From Effusibacillus dendaii (GTDB lineage: Bacteria > Bacillota > Bacilli > Tumebacillales > Effusibacillaceae), in assembly GCF_015097055.1 (NCBI RefSeq), contig NZ_AP023366.1:3065001-3129000 (forward strand): 64,000 bases of DNA. The letters are read 5' to 3'. Positions 25,671 to 37,087 of the stretch are shown here, one piece after another. Made by a program: the position numbers and the translations under genes. Below the pieces are notes generated by a model that saw nothing but the letters and a program-made list of their open reading frames with translations, was not told where the DNA came from and ran no database searches. Within the stretch, counting starts at the first letter, position 1. Every line of letters begins with the position of its first letter.

Positions 25671-26527
25671 ATGGATTACTTGAAAAATATGTTTAACCCA
25701 TTGCCAAGTGTAGTAAGTCAGTTGCAGCAAGGATGTTCAGAGGATCCCATTAGTATATCTCAAAGCTCTGTTAACCGTGAGACAATTATAAATCTAATTA
25801 ACAATATGCAAGCTGTTTTATTTCCGGGGTATTTTGGACCTGTCGAATTTATCAATATCCAACAACATTAATGGAACAAATAACTATCATCCACCGAACG
25901 CTGGCAAGGCAAATTCATGATAGTATGAAACACCACTGTATAAATGCAAATGGCCATCAAGTTGGTGATTTATATTGCAAAAAATTTGAAGAGGCGTTTA
26001 AGTGCGCTGATCAATTTATTGAACAATTGCCTAATATCCGCCATAAGCTGATACTGGAGGTGAAAGCCGCATATGTAGGTGATCCTGCCACCAGCAGCTA
26101 TGAAGAGATTGTTTTATCCTATCCTGGTATTTACGCGATTACTGTGTATCGTCTGGCGCATGAATTACATAAACTGAAGGTTCAATTGATTCCACGAATC
26201 ATGACAGAACATGCGCATAGCTTAACGGGAATCGATATTCACCCCGGTGCTACAATAGGAACGCATTTTTTCATCGATCATGGTACCGGTGTGGTCATTG
26301 GCGAGACTTGTCAGATTGGCAATCATGTGAAAATTTATCAAGGCGTTACATTAGGAGCACTTAGTTTTAAAATGGATGAAGTCGGAAATGTAGTTCGTGG
26401 TACAAAGCGTCATCCGACAATTGAAGATTGGAGTAGCCCCATAAGCCCCCGGACAAACTTCTCTTTGCTTATAAGAGTTAGGGTGAACGGGGTTTTTATT
26501 ATGCGAGGAAAAAATAGTTTTCGGTAG
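25671..26527 (+). pseudogene. Serine O-acetyltransferase (CysE/EpsC-like), frameshifted and truncated
   Basis: The first frame (25671-25871) reads the N-terminus up to AVLFPGYFGPVEFINIQQH and stops at TAA. The next frame begins at the overlapping TAATG and continues the same protein (EQITIIHRTLARQIHDSM ... SYPGIYAITVYRLAHELH). The left-handed beta-helix follows with LTGIDIHPGATIGTHFFIDHGTGVVIGETCQIG. Intact relatives run straight through, so an indel near 25868 broke the gene. The C-terminus is also lost: after RHPTIED the family consensus is replaced by unrelated residues (from about 26430). Serine acetyltransferase makes O-acetylserine for cysteine synthesis. The missing C-terminal part carries the acetyl-CoA site. 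Confidence 0.8.
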
Positions 26528-26818
26528 AAAAGATGTCGAGTGAGGTGGAGGGAATGACTTCTGTGCAAACATCTTAGAGATCTGTCGGAATCCTTTGATT
26601 ACATAAAGCTTTACGCGTTTGGATGGAAGCATTTCTGGGGCTGTTTATCCGGTTTAGCTATGGTCCTCCCAATCATGAGCAGAACTTGAGAAGGAGCTTG
26701 AGGAAACGAAGAAACCGCCCGGTGAGAAAAAAATTCAAATCCAAATCCGTGATGTATATAATAAATTTAATACCCACACAAGTATTTGAATGTTCTTTTA
26801 GTGGATTGGAGAGTCACG
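26430..26818 (+). other. Unassigned junk with coding remnants between cysE remnant and iclR
   Basis: No intact gene is visible. From about 26683 one frame reads AELEKELEETKKPPGEKK followed by IQIQIRDVYNKF, then a stop at about 26790. It looks like the tail of a protein without a start. The preceding 26620-26680 bases give a protein-like FLGLFIRFSYGPPNHE in another frame, so this may be one frameshifted remnant. The family is not recognised. The sequence from 26430 replaces the end of the acetyltransferase gene and could be an old rearrangement or insertion joint. Confidence 0.35.
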
Positions 26819-27595
26819 ATGAGGGAATTGAATGTAGATCCGATTCGAGCTGTGGAACGCGCCATTCAAATCTTAAACTGTTTTAGTTTTGAACGGCCCG
26901 ATCTGTCCATTGAAGAAATTATCGAAAAAACAAAATTGGCCAAGGCCACCATCTACCGGTTGCTCTGGACCTTGGAGAAAAATGGGCTGATTCATTACGA
27001 TAAGAAAGAAAACCGGTACCGCCTCGGGTATAAATCTTTGGAATATGGTGGCATCGTTTTAGAGAATTTGGATATTCGCCGGGAAGCGGAACCCTATCTG
27101 CAGGAGTTATACGAGGTGACGGGTCATTCGGTGATACTCGCTGTTCCACAAAATGAAACGGTCCAGTATCTGGCAAGGTACGACAGTGATGAAGGATTCC
27201 AACCGCGTAATTTCATCGGAAGAAGGCGTATCTTGCATAACGGGGCATATGGAATTGTGTTGTTGGCTCATATGGAACCGGATTTTGTGCAGAAAATTCT
27301 CGATCAATATCCGCTTGAGGCTCTGACGCCCGATACATTGATTAATAAAGAACGTTTTATCCATCGACTGCAGGAAATACGAAAAAATGGGTTTTTTGTT
27401 GATGAGGGAGAAACGTTTGCCGGCTTTACGGCCATCGCAGTGCCGGTTTTCGACGGAAAAGACAAAGCGATTGCTGCCATCGGCATTTCGGGGCCCAGCT
27501 TCAAAATGGAAGGAGAACCGAGAGATCGATTCATCAAACAGACGAAAGAGACGGCAATGAAAATATCCTTGCGAATGGGTCACATTATAAAATGA
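26819..27595 (+). CDS. IclR-family transcriptional regulator (second)
   Basis: The 258-residue protein begins MRELNVDPIRAVERAIQIL, has the IclR winged helix (LSIEEIIEKTKLAKATIYRLLWTLEKNGL) and effector domain (NGAYGIVLLAHMEPDFV, GFFVDEGETFAGFTAIAVPVFD). The start at 26819 has a GGAGAG site. The other IclR in the window is a distant paralogue. Its position just before the aromatic island, with only broken genes between, makes it a candidate regulator of the Rieske dioxygenase operon at 29.4 kb. Confidence 0.9.
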   Translation: MRELNVDPIRAVERAIQILNCFSFERPDLSIEEIIEKTKLAKATIYRLLWTLEKNGLIHYDKKENRYRLGYKSLEYGGIVLENLDIRREAEPYLQELYEVTGHSVILAVPQNETVQYLARYDSDEGFQPRNFIGRRRILHNGAYGIVLLAHMEPDFVQKILDQYPLEALTPDTLINKERFIHRLQEIRKNGFFVDEGETFAGFTAIAVPVFDGKDKAIAAIGISGPSFKMEGEPRDRFIKQTKETAMKISLRMGHIIK

Positions 27596-27619
27596 ATCGT
27601 TTAACCACTCTTCCATCAA

Positions 27620-28315
27620 TTATCTGTAATTCATCCAAATACTTACACAAAGCGGAAGGACAATCGCCAGGCAGAAGGCAATTTTCACTGCTGAGTGCGG
27701 AAACAGGAATATATTACGCATATCGATCATTTGGCCGATCACCAAGAACCCCAGCACGCCGCCAGACGTCGTCAATCCTGCAAGAGAACGAGCGACGAAC
27801 GCATCCGCTTCCGGGCAAAGTGAGAGCAACGAAGCAAGACCCATCATTGCAAGTACCGACCAAACAGGATGCTGCCCAATGGGAGAGATGATGGAGATTG
27901 GCACCACTGTTTGTAAAAGAGTAGCAACTGCGGCACTGATAATCACAAAACCTCCAACTTCGAAAAATTCGATCACCGCATGCTCGATTACTGCACCTAA
28001 TACTTGCAGAACGGTTCGTCTAGGCGCAGGAGTACCGGTTGCAGCGATTTCCAACATCGGAAGTTCATCTCGCTCACGCGGCGATAGCTTGCGCCGTTTC
28101 GATTCGATGGTTAAAAGGACCCAACCTATCGCAACCGCTATTCCAAGTGTGGCAGCGGTTCGTGTCCACATCATCGAAGGGTTCATCCCGAAAGCAAAAT
28201 AGGTGGCGATCATGGTCAACGTGTTGGATATTTGGATAGAGATCGGGCTCATCTGGCTGGTTAATAGTTTTAATGCTGTGAGCGACGAGAACAGGCTTCT
28301 GTTCATAGCCAGCAT
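27620..28315 (-). pseudogene. YraQ/YcgR-type (UPF0718) permease, N-terminus lost
   Basis: The 231-residue frame matches the C-terminal two thirds of UPF0718 permeases: a helix GIAVAIGWVLLTIESKRRK, a soluble loop, TVLQVLGAVIEHAVIEFFEVGGFVIISAAVATLLQT, the LSLCPEADAFVARSLAG motif and a final helix. Intact members are over 300 residues and carry an N-terminal half with a CECG-type motif, which is absent. The sequence before LTSQMSPISIQIS is degenerate. 28316-28543 contains no recognisable gene. It follows the broken ycgQ-like gene on the same strand, its usual partner. Confidence 0.65.
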
Positions 28316-28543
28316 ACCAGCTTATCGGCAATTCCTGGTCGGCTTCAGGAATTTTCCTGGTTAACACCGTCAATTTCTACCCATGTGTTATTCGTTTACT
28401 GCGATGCATCGCTCGATTCAACAGTAATACCCATGGGCATCATATCAGCTGCACAACAAACGATCACAAGACGCATTAAGATCAGCCGATTTTGCGGCCA
28501 ACCCGGTGGATGATAGACAAATCAGGAAAACTCAAACCGCTGG

Positions 28544-29031
28544 TTAAAAATAATACTCCGGTGCAATCAAAATATTTTCTACTGACTGATTAAGAGGCAG
28601 TGAAGATCCAGAGGCGGGTTTCGGAGGTTTGGGGTAATCCTTCAGTTCCAATTTGGGTACCTTTTGCAAATCAACTTTATCCAATGAAGGTGTATCGGGA
28701 GTTGTCCCATCGTCCGTCTTGTTCACAAGAGCTGATTGGCCCCTTGCTTGCGGTCTCAAATTATGATTATGATCATCATGTTCGTGTGTGGTGGTTGTCA
28801 TGAGTGTGTTGATGGTAATACCCGCGGTTTCTTTTGAAACGAAAACTTGTAGATAAAGCATGGGAGGTCATAACAAGCAAAACACCTGTTGTTATCTTCA
28901 ACAACATCCCGATCATGGGCGACACAAGATTGTGAATTTCTCCTGTACGGAACAACTTCAAAAGAAACAGAGTAAAGCTGAACATTATCAATCCTTGTAC
29001 AACTTCCTTCGGTAAATAGCCGCTTTCGCAT
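28544..29031 (-). pseudogene. YcgQ-like (TIGR03943/DUF1980) permease subunit, frameshifted
   Basis: From ATG 29031 (after GGAAGGAG) the frame reads MRKRLFTEG. One extra G near 29010 shifts it, and the next frame continues VVQGLIMFSFTLFLLKLFRTGEI and a second helix. Another shift near 28800 leads to the His-rich segment THEHDDHNHN and a short, proline-rich end at 28544. His-rich loops after two helices are typical of TIGR03943 proteins, which are about 280 residues. The C-terminal soluble domain is missing. It is paired with the truncated UPF0718 permease downstream. Confidence 0.6.
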
Positions 29032-29289
29032 TTTAATTTCTCCTTCCGGATTCAACAGTCACCGCTGTCATTTTGCCAATACCGTTCCCGTTGTTCCGTT
29101 ACCCTTTCAGCTAATTTTAGTTTATCGGAATAAGGGGAGTACTGTCCAAGTTTCAGGGGCTAAAATTCCTGCACCTTAAGAAAAAGTGATACTAAAGCAA
29201 TATTTTTCAACCTTATCTCGTGAATACTCATGGTGAATATGCCCGACGTCAGAGCAGGGTGTTTTTGTTGGTTAAAAATTACAAAAATA

Positions 29290-29319
29290 TTGACATATCA
29301 GAAATCACAGAACTATATT
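29290..29319 (+). promoter_or_regulatory. Probable sigma-A promoter of the Rieske operon
   Basis: TTGACA (29290-29295) and TATATT (29314-29319) with an 18-base spacer, about 90 bases before the dioxygenase gene. The rest of 29056-29408 has no gene. Confidence 0.65.
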
Positions 29320-29416
29320 TTATACTAGCAGATCATATAGTGGTTTATCAATTCATCAGGTGAATCAGAAGGCGGCGTGGGAATACATCAAAGGATAAGG
29401 AGGTTGGAAATGCCCA

Positions 29417-30760
29417 ATGAGCAGAAATAGATTGAACGAAAAGACGTTTCAGACGCTGAAACAAAAAATGGCAGAAGGACTATTGCCGCAATGGGTAGTG
29501 ACAGATCCGGAAATCTACGAATTGGAACTTGAAGAGATATTTGGTCATACCTGGCAATTTTTAGCGCATGAATCCGAATTAAAGGAACCCGGAAGTTATG
29601 TAACACGATGGATGGTGAATGATCCGGTACTGCTTGTCAAAACAAATTCCGGAGAATTGAAAGCTTTCCTCAACTCTTGTACGCATAGAGGGTCGCACTT
29701 GTGTACGGCAGATGCAGGAAATAGGAAAACGTTCACGTGTGCCTATCATGGGTGGAGTTATAACCTGGAGGGAGATCTGATTGGCATTGTCGCGGGAGAC
29801 AAGGTATATGGACAGGAGATGAAAAAAGACGAGTGGTCCCTCCGCAGAATTCCGAAGATTGGCATTTATCAAGGGATGATCTTTGGAAACTTGGATCCGA
29901 AAGCGATGCCGCTGGAAGAGTATCTGGGAGATATGAAATGGTATTTCGATATGCTGCTGGGGAGAAGCGATGGAGGAATGGAAGTCAGAGGCGTCCCTCA
30001 GCGTTGGGTAGCTCATGCCAATTGGAAAATGACAAGCGAAAACTTCGCGGCAGACCCCTATCATGTGCAAACCACCCATCGATCTACCGTTGAATTGGGT
30101 ATCAGTCCGAAAGATCCCTTATATGCCGGTTATGGACATCAAGTCGTTTTAGGACATGGGCACGGCATCAATGTCATCACGTCAGCTACAGGACGGTCTG
30201 CTTATCGATTCCAAGGATTGCCCGAATCCATGTGGCCGATGTTTGAAAGAAACTTATGTCCGGAACAAGTGGATATTTTATCGAGAACGACCGTTTTTGT
30301 AGGAGGCGTTTTCCCGAATCTTTCGTTTGTCAGCCCCATTCATGGAACAGAGGGACATTTGCATAACTACTTGAATTTTCGGGTTTGGCGGCCTTTAGGG
30401 CCGGAAAAAGTGGAAGTCTGGTGCTGGTTTATGATTGATAAGGCGGCACCGGAAGAGTACAAAGAAGAAGCCTACAAAGGGTATATTGGATCGTTTGGGC
30501 CGTCTGGCACATTGGAGCAGGACGACACCGAAATCTGGGCTCGTATTGTGCAAGCCAGCAGGGGCATTATGGCGCGAGACAAAGAACTGAGTTACAACAA
30601 TCTCTGCAATTATCTGATGGGATTCGATCGAGTCGAGCCTGATAATACATTCCCCGGACCTGGTATCGCGTATCCCACCTGTTATCTTGATGCCTTATCA
30701 AGAAGCATGCATGAATATTGGTTAGAACTGCTTACGAGAGATCTTTCAGGTGCAGAGTAA
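29417..30760 (+). CDS. Rieske ring-hydroxylating dioxygenase, alpha subunit
   Basis: The 447-residue protein has a Rieske 2Fe-2S domain (about 50-150) with CTHRG and CAYHGW, and a catalytic domain with the mononuclear iron ligands in NFAADPYHVQTTH (Asp-x2-His-x4-His) and a further Asp in LEQDDTEIW. It should add O2 to an aromatic ring, giving a cis-diol, as an alpha3beta3 enzyme with the next gene. The ATG at 29417 is taken. AAGGAGG lies 13 bases before it, and an out-of-frame ATG at the ideal distance (29410) gives only six codons. No ferredoxin or reductase gene is present in the window. The substrate is probably an aromatic acid, by context. Confidence 0.93.
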   Translation: MSRNRLNEKTFQTLKQKMAEGLLPQWVVTDPEIYELELEEIFGHTWQFLAHESELKEPGSYVTRWMVNDPVLLVKTNSGELKAFLNSCTHRGSHLCTADAGNRKTFTCAYHGWSYNLEGDLIGIVAGDKVYGQEMKKDEWSLRRIPKIGIYQGMIFGNLDPKAMPLEEYLGDMKWYFDMLLGRSDGGMEVRGVPQRWVAHANWKMTSENFAADPYHVQTTHRSTVELGISPKDPLYAGYGHQVVLGHGHGINVITSATGRSAYRFQGLPESMWPMFERNLCPEQVDILSRTTVFVGGVFPNLSFVSPIHGTEGHLHNYLNFRVWRPLGPEKVEVWCWFMIDKAAPEEYKEEAYKGYIGSFGPSGTLEQDDTEIWARIVQASRGIMARDKELSYNNLCNYLMGFDRVEPDNTFPGPGIAYPTCYLDALSRSMHEYWLELLTRDLSGAE

Positions 30761-30772
30761 GGGGGAATCGTT

Positions 30773-31273
30773 ATGAATCGTGAATTACACTGCCACATTA
30801 CCCAGTTTCTTACCCGTGAAACCTATCTGTTAGACCACAGAAAATATGAAGAGTGGCTCGACATGCTGGCAGATGATATCGTGTACCGGATGCCGATGCG
30901 AGTGACAAAAGAGGCCAAGGACGGTCCCAATCTTGTAGAGGAGATGACCTTTTTTGAAGAAACGAAAAAATCCTTAACCACCAGGGTGAACAGACTCCGC
31001 ACGTCATCAGCATGGGTGGACAATCCGGCGCCGCGCCAGCGGCATTTCATAACGAACATACTTGTGGAACAAGGGTCTCAACCAAACGAATGGCAAGTGC
31101 GAAGCTGTTTTTTATTCATGCGCAGCAGAGGTTCCGATATTGATGTGGAGCAGCTTTTTGGCGAACGGCTGGACGTCATCCGAAATGCAAATGAAGAGTG
31201 GAAAATCGCATCGCGAACCATCTATCCGGATCAGGCTGTGTTAGGGGTTATGAATCTGAGTATGTTCTTGTAA
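30773..31273 (+). CDS. Ring-hydroxylating dioxygenase, beta subunit
   Basis: The 166-residue protein has the SnoaL/NTF2-like beta subunit pattern: FLTRETYLLDHRKYEEWLDMLADDIVYRMPMRV, RTSSAWVDNPAPRQRHFITNILVE and DVIRNANEEWKIASRTIYPDQAVL. It has a structural role beside the catalytic alpha subunit. It starts 12 bases after the alpha gene with GGGGG as ribosome site. Length is normal for the family. Confidence 0.92.
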   Translation: MNRELHCHITQFLTRETYLLDHRKYEEWLDMLADDIVYRMPMRVTKEAKDGPNLVEEMTFFEETKKSLTTRVNRLRTSSAWVDNPAPRQRHFITNILVEQGSQPNEWQVRSCFLFMRSRGSDIDVEQLFGERLDVIRNANEEWKIASRTIYPDQAVLGVMNLSMFL

Positions 31274-31295
31274 AAATTTTATCTGTTCTGTATAG

Positions 31296-32606
<1,311 letters not shown>

Positions 32607-32658
32607 TAAGTTATCCTCACTATAAATCAATGATTGCATGCGGATTGGAGAGGTGAAT

Positions 32659-34159
32659 ATGGCACAGGCATCCTACAAGTACACAACGGCGAGTGCGATG
32701 ATGGGCAGGAGGCAGGGGTTTCCTGTATTTTTGCGAATCTGGGCAGCGATCATCCGGCAATCATCGAAAGCTGGGCGCAAGCACAACTGGAGAACAAGGA
32801 ACTCCCGCAGATTATTATTTGTCCCCATGAGATGGCAGCATTGAGCGCGGCTCACGGGTATGCGCAGGTGACGGGCAAGCCGCAAGCCGTTTTTGTCCAT
32901 GTGGAATGCGGAACGCAAAATCTGGGCGGGTCCATCCATAATGCAGCGAAAAGAAGAGTGCCTGTCCTCATTTTTGCAGGAACTTCCCCGCATACGCAGG
33001 AGGGTGAGCTTACAGGAAGCCGGAATGAACACATCCATTGGATTCAGGATGTATTTGATCAACGTGGGTAACTTCTTACCTCGGCAGAAACCCGGAGGCC
33101 GTTTCCGAACTGATCAAATTAAGCGAAAAATTGGCCATTCCTGTATTGGAATCGGTGCCCAATTATGTAAATTTTCCGGCCAGCCACCCTCTCCATGTCG
33201 GGTATCAGTGGAGCGCGCCGGTGCAGAATCAGATTTTGGCGGAAGCTGATTTTATCCTGGTGCTGGATAGTGATGTGCCCTGGATTCCTCTGGAAAATAA
33301 ACCTCAGAAAGATTGCAAAATCTATTATATCGATGTGGATCCTTTAAAAGAGAAGATCCCACTGTGGTACATTCCCTCCGAAAGATTCTTTAAAGCCGAT
33401 TCATTGGTGGCGCTGCAGCAATTGAACTTTTATTTGGATGGTGTGGAGACGATCGATCAGGAATGGGTCAGGGAACGCTATCAAGCATTTTCTAAAATCC
33501 ACGCGGAACAAAGAGCAGAATGGAAGCGTCTGGAGCAGTTGACCGATTCCGCCCTCATAACACCCCAGTTCTTGACCGCATGTGTTCGCGAAGCGATAGA
33601 TGAGGATACGATCGTATTGACTGAATCGATCACCAACTATGAAATCGTCTCTACACATTTGCCACGCAATAAACCGGGAACTCTTTTTGGAAGCGGCGCA
33701 AGTGCGCTTGGTTGGCATGGAGGCGCGGCGATTGGCGCAAAACTGGCCGCCCCGGATAAGACGATTGTCAGTCTCACCGGCGATGGTTCCTATATTTTTA
33801 GCAATCCGACGCCTGTTCATTGGATGGCGAGAAAATACAATACGCCATTTCTGACCATTATCTATAACAATCGGGGGTGGGGAGCGCCCAGAATGTCTGA
33901 GCTTGGGGTACATCCTGACGGAATGGCGAGTCGGACGGATCAATTCTGGGTGAATTTCGATCCATCTGCTGAATTGGCCAAGGTAGCGGAAGCGGCGGGC
34001 GGGGCTTTTGCCAGAACGGTAGAAAAACCGGGTGAACTGATGGACGCCATTGTAAACGCGTTGGAAATCGTAAAAGGTGGGCGTTCTGCTGTGCTGGATG
34101 TACGTTTGCCGCAGGTTTCCCAGCAACAATCTGATTTCAGAAATTTTGAAAAAAGTTAA
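32659..34159 (+). pseudogene. ThDP-dependent decarboxylase (benzoylformate decarboxylase-like), broken by deletions
   Basis: Starting at ATG 32659 (MAQASYKYTTASAMM, after GAGAGGTG), a small deletion near 32703 shifts the frame. The N-terminal ThDP domain then continues as GVSCIFANLGSDHPAIIESW ... CPHEMAALSAAHGYAQVTGK, with the conserved Glu. At about 33070, after WIQDVFDQRG, the sequence jumps to VTSYLGRNPEAVSELIKLSEKLAIP, deep in the middle domain, so roughly 80 residues are missing and the frame changes again. The C-terminal ThDP-binding domain is complete (LTGDGSYIFSNPTPVHWMARKY...NNRGWG). Intact relatives decarboxylate 2-oxoacids such as benzoylformate to aldehydes, which would feed the next gene. 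This copy cannot make a normal enzyme. Confidence 0.85.
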
Positions 34160-34193
34160 TTTTTAAAAATTGTGGGCAGAGGGGGAGATTTAT

Positions 34194-35648
34194 ATGAAAT
34201 ATGCAAAATGGAACAAGCTTTATATCAATGGCGCTTGGAAAGAGGGATCCAGCCAGCATACTTACAGCAATCTGAATCCGTTTACGGGCGAGACGCTGGG
34301 AGAAATTCGACTGGCCAGCCGAACAGATATTGATGAAGCGTATGAAGCGGCACGAGATGCACAGAAAGATTGGGAGAACACACCGGCGATGGCGAAAACG
34401 GCCGTTATAGAGAAAGCGATTGCGGTTCTCGAACGCAGGGCGGAAGAAATCGCGCCGATTTCGATTGAAGAAGCGGGGAGCTCTCATTTTAAAGCTCATC
34501 TGGAAGTGCATCTGACGACCGGTTTTATGCGGGAAGCGGCTACGTATCCATTACGCATGCAGGGCGAAATTGTTCCTTCCGTTATTCCCGGGAAAGAAAA
34601 TCGAATCTATCGGTTGCCCATTGGAGTCGTAGGCGTGATTGCACCCTGGAATGTACCTCTTCACTTGGGCATGCGTTCGGTTGTTTCGGCGATCGCCACG
34701 GGGAACACGGTGGTGCTCAAAGCGGATATGCAGACGTATATCACAGGCGGCATGATCATTGCCGAAGCATTTGAAGAAGCGGGACTTCCCAAAGGGGTAC
34801 TGAATGTAGTGGTGGCCGATTTGGCTGAGGTGGGAGACTATTTCGTTGAACATCCGATTCCGCGCATGATCTCGTTTACCGGTTCGACGGCTGCCGGGCG
34901 TCACATCGGGTCCCTTGCCGGTAAACATCTGAAAAAGGCGGCGCTTGAATTAGGCGGCAACAACGTGTTTATCGTATTGGACGATGCCGATATTGAAAAG
35001 GCGGCGGCGGCCGCAGTGTTTGGCAAGTTTATGCATTACGGACAGATCTGCATGTGTGTGAACCGATTCATTGTCGACCGGAAGATTTATCCCGAGTTTG
35101 TAAGCGTTTTTACAGAGAAAGTGAAGGCTCTCAAAGTCGGTGATCCCGCTGATCCGGAAACGGTGGTGGGGCCGCTGATCAACCGGAAACAGGTGGATCG
35201 GATTTTGGGATTGATTGAGCAGAGCGTATCGGAAGGCGCGCGTGTAGCCCTGCAAGGTGAAGCGCAAGGCAATCTGCTGTCCCCTACTATTTTGATTGAT
35301 GCAAGAAATGAGATGGCGATCGCCCAATCTGAAATATTCGGTCCGGTGGCTGTGATTATTCCGGCAAACAGTCAGGAAGAAGCGATCCTAATCGCCAATG
35401 ATTCGGAGTACGGATTAAGCGGCGCCGTGTTCTCGGGATCGTTGGAACGGGGAATTCAAGTGGCGCAACAAATTCATACCGGGATGATTCATGTCAACGA
35501 TCAAACGATCAATGATGAACCGCACATCGCCTTTGGCGGGGAAAAAGGGTCCGGGTTGGGCCGGTTTAATGGGGAGTGGTCATTGGAAGAGTTTACAACC
35601 GTAAAATGGATTTCTGTCCAACATGAATCTCGCGCGTTTCCGTTCTGA
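34194..35648 (+). CDS. Aldehyde dehydrogenase, benzaldehyde dehydrogenase-like
   Basis: The 484-residue NAD(P)-dependent aldehyde dehydrogenase has PWNVPLHLGMRS, FTGSTAAGRHIG, catalytic Glu in LELGGNN, catalytic Cys in GQICMCVNRF and the C-terminal EIFGPVAVI. An aromatic aldehyde is likely from context, since it follows the ThDP decarboxylase gene by 35 bases: 2-oxoacid to aldehyde to acid. The ATG at 34194 follows GGGGGAGA. All catalytic residues are present, so it can still act although its upstream partner is broken. Confidence 0.9.
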   Translation: MKYAKWNKLYINGAWKEGSSQHTYSNLNPFTGETLGEIRLASRTDIDEAYEAARDAQKDWENTPAMAKTAVIEKAIAVLERRAEEIAPISIEEAGSSHFKAHLEVHLTTGFMREAATYPLRMQGEIVPSVIPGKENRIYRLPIGVVGVIAPWNVPLHLGMRSVVSAIATGNTVVLKADMQTYITGGMIIAEAFEEAGLPKGVLNVVVADLAEVGDYFVEHPIPRMISFTGSTAAGRHIGSLAGKHLKKAALELGGNNVFIVLDDADIEKAAAAAVFGKFMHYGQICMCVNRFIVDRKIYPEFVSVFTEKVKALKVGDPADPETVVGPLINRKQVDRILGLIEQSVSEGARVALQGEAQGNLLSPTILIDARNEMAIAQSEIFGPVAVIIPANSQEEAILIANDSEYGLSGAVFSGSLERGIQVAQQIHTGMIHVNDQTINDEPHIAFGGEKGSGLGRFNGEWSLEEFTTVKWISVQHESRAFPF

Positions 35649-35700
35649 TGGGTCGTCCCAGTTATCGTGCCGGCAGGCGATGTAAAGGAGTGAATAGCGG

Positions 35701-36893
35701 GTGGAAAAAAGGCGATGGCAGCGGTATCACACGATCTGGGCGATGTTGTTTATGGGATGGTTTGTTTCCTATATCGACCGAACGGCGACCGGTCCTGTCG
35801 TGACCTGGATGATCGACAACAAAATATCCTTTCTGTCAGTGGTGCCAAATCCACACGGATTGGGAGGCCTGATCAAGGCGTCTTCTATTCCAATGACCGA
35901 TCCTATATCGTCTTTCATTCGCCGCCTGAAAAAGTCGGGCTTGGCATGGGGGTGGTGATCACCGGCCTGTCCGTCGGACTTACAGTGGCTACGATTGGGA
36001 CACCGCTTCTGATCAAAACGTGGAACCGTTGATGGGAAAGGAAGCGTGGCGTTCCCCCTTTATCATCATGGGAGCCTTCACCATTATCGTTGTGCTGCTC
36101 ATGTTTAAATTCATGAGGCCGAAGCAGCGGCCGGGGCAGCATGCAGAGCTTAATTCCCCCGCCTTTAAGGAAATGTATGGGAAGGCGCTGCTGCATCTGT
36201 CGATGTACGCTCTGGTATTTCTGGTGATTATCATGGGTATTTATTTTGCCGCCACGAGAGTGGGGCTGTCAGATATTGCGATCGCCTTTATCATGGTCTG
36301 CCTTTGTCCGTTTTTCATTCTTTATCTGTACAAGGTCAGAAAATCGGATGTGCAGCCTATTTTGGTGAATAAAAATCCGGTCTTTCTGTATCTGCCTTTC
36401 ATTCCGATTATCTGGCATCTTTGGCTGTACGGATTCTGGTCGGTTTCGATTGTGAAGGATTTTGGCGGGGGAGCCTTGGTAGCAGCCGCCTTGGTTGCTT
36501 CTTTCAACGGTGCTGCCGGAATTGTCGGATTTCCGATTGGCGGCAGAATTTCAGATCATAACAGGACACCATAATCCGGTGATTATGTCTATGATCCTGT
36601 TTATTTCGGGCTTGTTCTTCTTTGCCCTGCAGCCCGTGTCGCACGCTCTCAATGCGGAAATCGCTCCGGAAGAAAACCGGGGGGCCGCGTTTGGCATGCA
36701 TAACTTTATCTCCGAAAGCGGGGCGGTTCTGTCGCCCGTCGTTTCCGGAGTTCTTCGTGACAGCACCGGCAACTGGGGGACGCCGCTGATCCTCGATGGT
36801 GTTCTGCTGGTCGCAAGCTGCTTATTCGTTCTGGGGATTTCCACGAAAGCGGTTCAGCATGCTGCAGGCAAGTCAGGGACGGCAAGTATGTGA
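35701..36893 (+). pseudogene. MFS aromatic-acid/sugar-acid carrier, broken
   Basis: The gene starts with GTG at 35701 (MEKRRWQRYHTIWAMLFMGWFVSYIDRTATGPVVTWMI), a typical MFS first helix. The region holding helices 2-4 is missing or scrambled: after about 35850 the sequence jumps to PPEKVGLGMGVVITGLSVG in another frame, then at 36020 to GKEAWRSPFIIMGAFTIIVVLLMF. The frame from 36020 stops after FPIGGRISDHN, and another from about 36575 continues NPVIMSMILFISGLFFFALQPVSH to the end. At least two deletions and several frame changes are needed. It lay between the aldehyde dehydrogenase and a CoA ligase gene and was probably the importer for the pathway. Confidence 0.85.
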
Positions 36894-36946
36894 CAGGATG
36901 TGCGGACGCCAGGCAGAAGATTGCAGCGGGTACGATCCCTCGGACT

Positions 36947-36971
36947 TCCCACCTCAAAGGTGGGATTTTTT
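36947..36971 (+). terminator. Terminator after the broken MFS gene
   Basis: TCCCACCT-CAA-AGGTGGGA followed by six T: a perfect 8-bp stem with a three-base loop. It ends the first catabolic operon (29.4-36.9 kb). Confidence 0.92.
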
Positions 36972-37087
36972 GTTTTCTATGATCGATTTACAAAAATTTT
37001 AATCACAAAAAAACAAAAGTGTTTATTTTCGAAAAATTATATGATTTTTTAAAAGAAAAGATTTTTGCTGCGACCGGGGAGATGATC

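Noticed and set aside
29410..29430. ATG at 29410 as the start of the Rieske alpha subunit
   Set aside because: It has the better ribosome spacing but gives only six codons before a stop. A leader peptide is possible but cannot be supported.
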